Part shown: piece after piece, positions 6,552 through 7,412 of the stretch
How positions within the stretch are numbered: the first letter of the stretch is position 1
How the letters are laid out: each line of letters starts with the position of its first letter
From: Actinomycetota bacterium
Lineage (GTDB): Bacteria > Zhuqueibacterota > Zhuqueibacteria > Residuimicrobiales > Krinioviventaceae
Direction: 5' to 3'
Assembly (NCBI GenBank): GCA_011682565.1
Contig: JAACEJ010000156.1
Coordinates: 1-7,412, forward strand
DNA length: 7,412 bases
Translations under genes and position numbers: made by a program
The notes under the pieces: generated by a model
Database searches by the model: none
What the model was told of the DNA's origin: nothing
The model's input: only the letters and a program-made list of their open reading frames with translations

Positions 6552-6741
6552 CTTCAAGCGATGGCTCTGGTAAAGCCTTTACGGAGAGTACGTGAATGCA
6601 CGCTATGCGTAAGCATAGCATAAGCATCACGCAATCGTCTCCGTAGTTCCAATTTACCAGATTTTCGCTTGAAACGCCTTGCGGTCTTATCCTATATGTT
6701 GGCGGCGAAAAGCTCCTGCCAATCGCCGTTTTTCTCAAATG
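6524..6741 (-). ncRNA. Candidate structured small RNA or attenuating leader
   Basis: In RNA order five helices nest in one long hairpin: CGCTTGAA 6673-6666 with 6560-6553 (8 bp); CTGGTAAA 6660-6653 with 6574-6567 (8 bp); ACGGAGA 6644-6638 with 6587-6581 (7 bp); CGTGATGC 6631-6624 with 6599-6591 (8 bp with one bulge); GCTATGC 6619-6613 with 6608-6602 (7 bp) closing a TTAC tetraloop. This accounts for about 38 base pairs in 121 nt, all perfect apart from one bulge. It is followed after one base by a hairpin-T6 terminator and preceded by a TATCTTTG promoter box. The unit could be a free RNA of about 215 nt or a leader of the RibD-like gene, which begins 27 nt past the T-tract. I do not recognise a known riboswitch class in it. 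The structure was found by eye, without energy calculation. Confidence 0.6.
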
Positions 6742-6746
6742 TTATG

Positions 6747-6754
6747 CAAAGATA
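6747..6754 (-). promoter_or_regulatory. Bacteroidetes -7 promoter box for the structured RNA
   Basis: TATCTTTG on the minus strand (6754-6747) matches TAnnTTTG exactly and is identical to the box in front of the ATPase gene. No good -33 TTTG is seen 19-21 nt upstream. Transcription would begin near 6740, just after the rteB stop at 6777-6779. Confidence 0.55.
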
Positions 6755-6776
6755 GCCAAATTCAGTGAATTACGGG

Positions 6777-7412
6777 CTATGATTGCTTGAATTTATATTT
6801 AAGTCCATACTCTTCAAGTTTGCTGTATAGTGTTGTCCTGCCTATGCCGAGCAGTTCTGCGGCGACACTCCGGTTGCCGTTTGCCTGTTTCAACGCACGC
6901 AATATCCGCTCCTTATCCTCCGCGTCATTGCGCAAGGCGAAGCTGACAGTAGAGGTCGGTTTCGTCACGGCAAGTTCCAGATGCTCTTTCATGACAACAC
7001 CTTCCTGCGCCTGCAATACAGCACCCATAACTTTCTGCCGAAGTTCCCGCACGTTGCCCGGCCATGCGTGTGTCAGCAACGCTTTACGTGCTTCGGAACT
7101 GAACCCGCTCACGCTACACTCCAGCTCTCTGTTTGCCATATCACGGAAGAACTCTGCCAGCGGCATAATGTCTTCTTGACAGTCACGCAACGGAGGAACG
7201 GTTATCCCGAAGTCGTGCAGGCGGTACAGAAGATCCTGCCGAAAACGCTTTTCATTCACCGATACCTCCAAATCTTCATTGGTAGCAGCGATGATGCGGA
7301 CATTGAAATTCCGGTCTGCCTTGTCTCCGACCGGGCGATACCGCCTCTCCTGTATGGCACGGAGCAACATCCGCTGCATTTCCATCGGCAGGTTGGCCAC
7401 TTCATCAAGAAA
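6777..7412 (-). CDS. rteB: RteB-type sigma-54-dependent response regulator, C-terminal part
   Basis: The frame is open to the right edge and gives the last 211 residues. It enters at FLDEV, the Walker B strand of the sigma-54 activator AAA+ domain. Then come RYRPVG, the sensor I strand VRIIAATNEDL, the arginine-finger region FRQDLLYRL, VPPLRDCQEDI and the sensor II motif WPGNVREL. A linker leads to a Fis-type helix-turn-helix near the end (ILRALKQANGNRSVAAELLGIGRTTLYSKLEEYGL). The receiver domain and Walker A lie outside the window. In CTnDOT-like elements RteB is phosphorylated by RteA and activates rteC; the order rteB, RibD-like gene, rteC here fits that. GTG at 7398-7400 could pass for a start codon but encodes the Val of LDEV, so it is internal. 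Confidence 0.88.
   Translation of the reverse strand, partial: FLDEVANLPMEMQRMLLRAIQERRYRPVGDKADRNFNVRIIAATNEDLEVSVNEKRFRQDLLYRLHDFGITVPPLRDCQEDIMPLAEFFRDMANRELECSVSGFSSEARKALLTHAWPGNVRELRQKVMGAVLQAQEGVVMKEHLELAVTKPTSTVSFALRNDAEDKERILRALKQANGNRSVAAELLGIGRTTLYSKLEEYGLKYKFKQS

Noticed and set aside
6490..6738. 82-residue open frame on the minus strand between rteB and the RibD-like gene
   Set aside because: It runs through the long hairpin and the terminator, so its sequence is explained by RNA pairing. It resembles no protein family I know, and it overlaps the start of the RibD-like gene.

Overview
The window looks like part of a Bacteroidales (Bacteroides/Parabacteroides-type) integrative conjugative element of the CTnDOT class. 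The evidence is an ordered set of recognisable genes: the C-terminal end of a MobC-type coupling protein on the left (+ strand), then, on the minus strand from the right edge, the C-terminal part of an RteB-type sigma-54 response regulator, a small RibD/dihydrofolate-reductase-like gene and an RteC-type regulator. Two intergenic regions also carry the Bacteroidetes -7 promoter box TAnnTTTG. All identifications come from reading protein motifs; no database search was done.

Layout, left to right. Bases 1-396 hold the 3' end of mobC. Bases 390-522 hold a compact nested inverted-repeat element that supplies the mobC stop codon and ends 5 bp before the stop of the next, convergent gene. Bases 528-3782 (-) hold a large KAP-family P-loop NTPase, broken by one in-frame TAA immediately before its Walker B strand. 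Bases 3799-4929 (-) hold an AAA_14/DUF4143 ATPase, 16 bp upstream of the KAP gene and with its own Bacteroidetes-type promoter. Bases 4979-5174 are an AT-rich gap without a gene; apart from a 15-bp direct repeat next to that promoter I see nothing in it. Then come an intrinsic terminator, rteC, a second terminator, the RibD-like gene, a roughly 220-nt leader with extensive predicted structure and its own terminator, and rteB running off the right edge.

How it may work together. The right half is the regulatory module of the element: RteB and RteC are the cascade that controls excision and transfer in CTnDOT-like elements. MobC is the type IV coupling protein. The AAA-KAP pair sits between these backbone modules and looks like cargo. 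KAP NTPases include PifA, the phage-exclusion protein of plasmid F, so a defence or exclusion role is a reasonable guess, but in this copy the KAP gene appears to be disabled by a nonsense codon.

The most interesting non-protein feature is the segment at 6524-6741 (-): promoter box, five nested helices in one long hairpin, then a hairpin plus T6 terminator just before the RibD-like start. It reads as a structured small RNA or an attenuating leader and I do not recognise it as a named RNA family.
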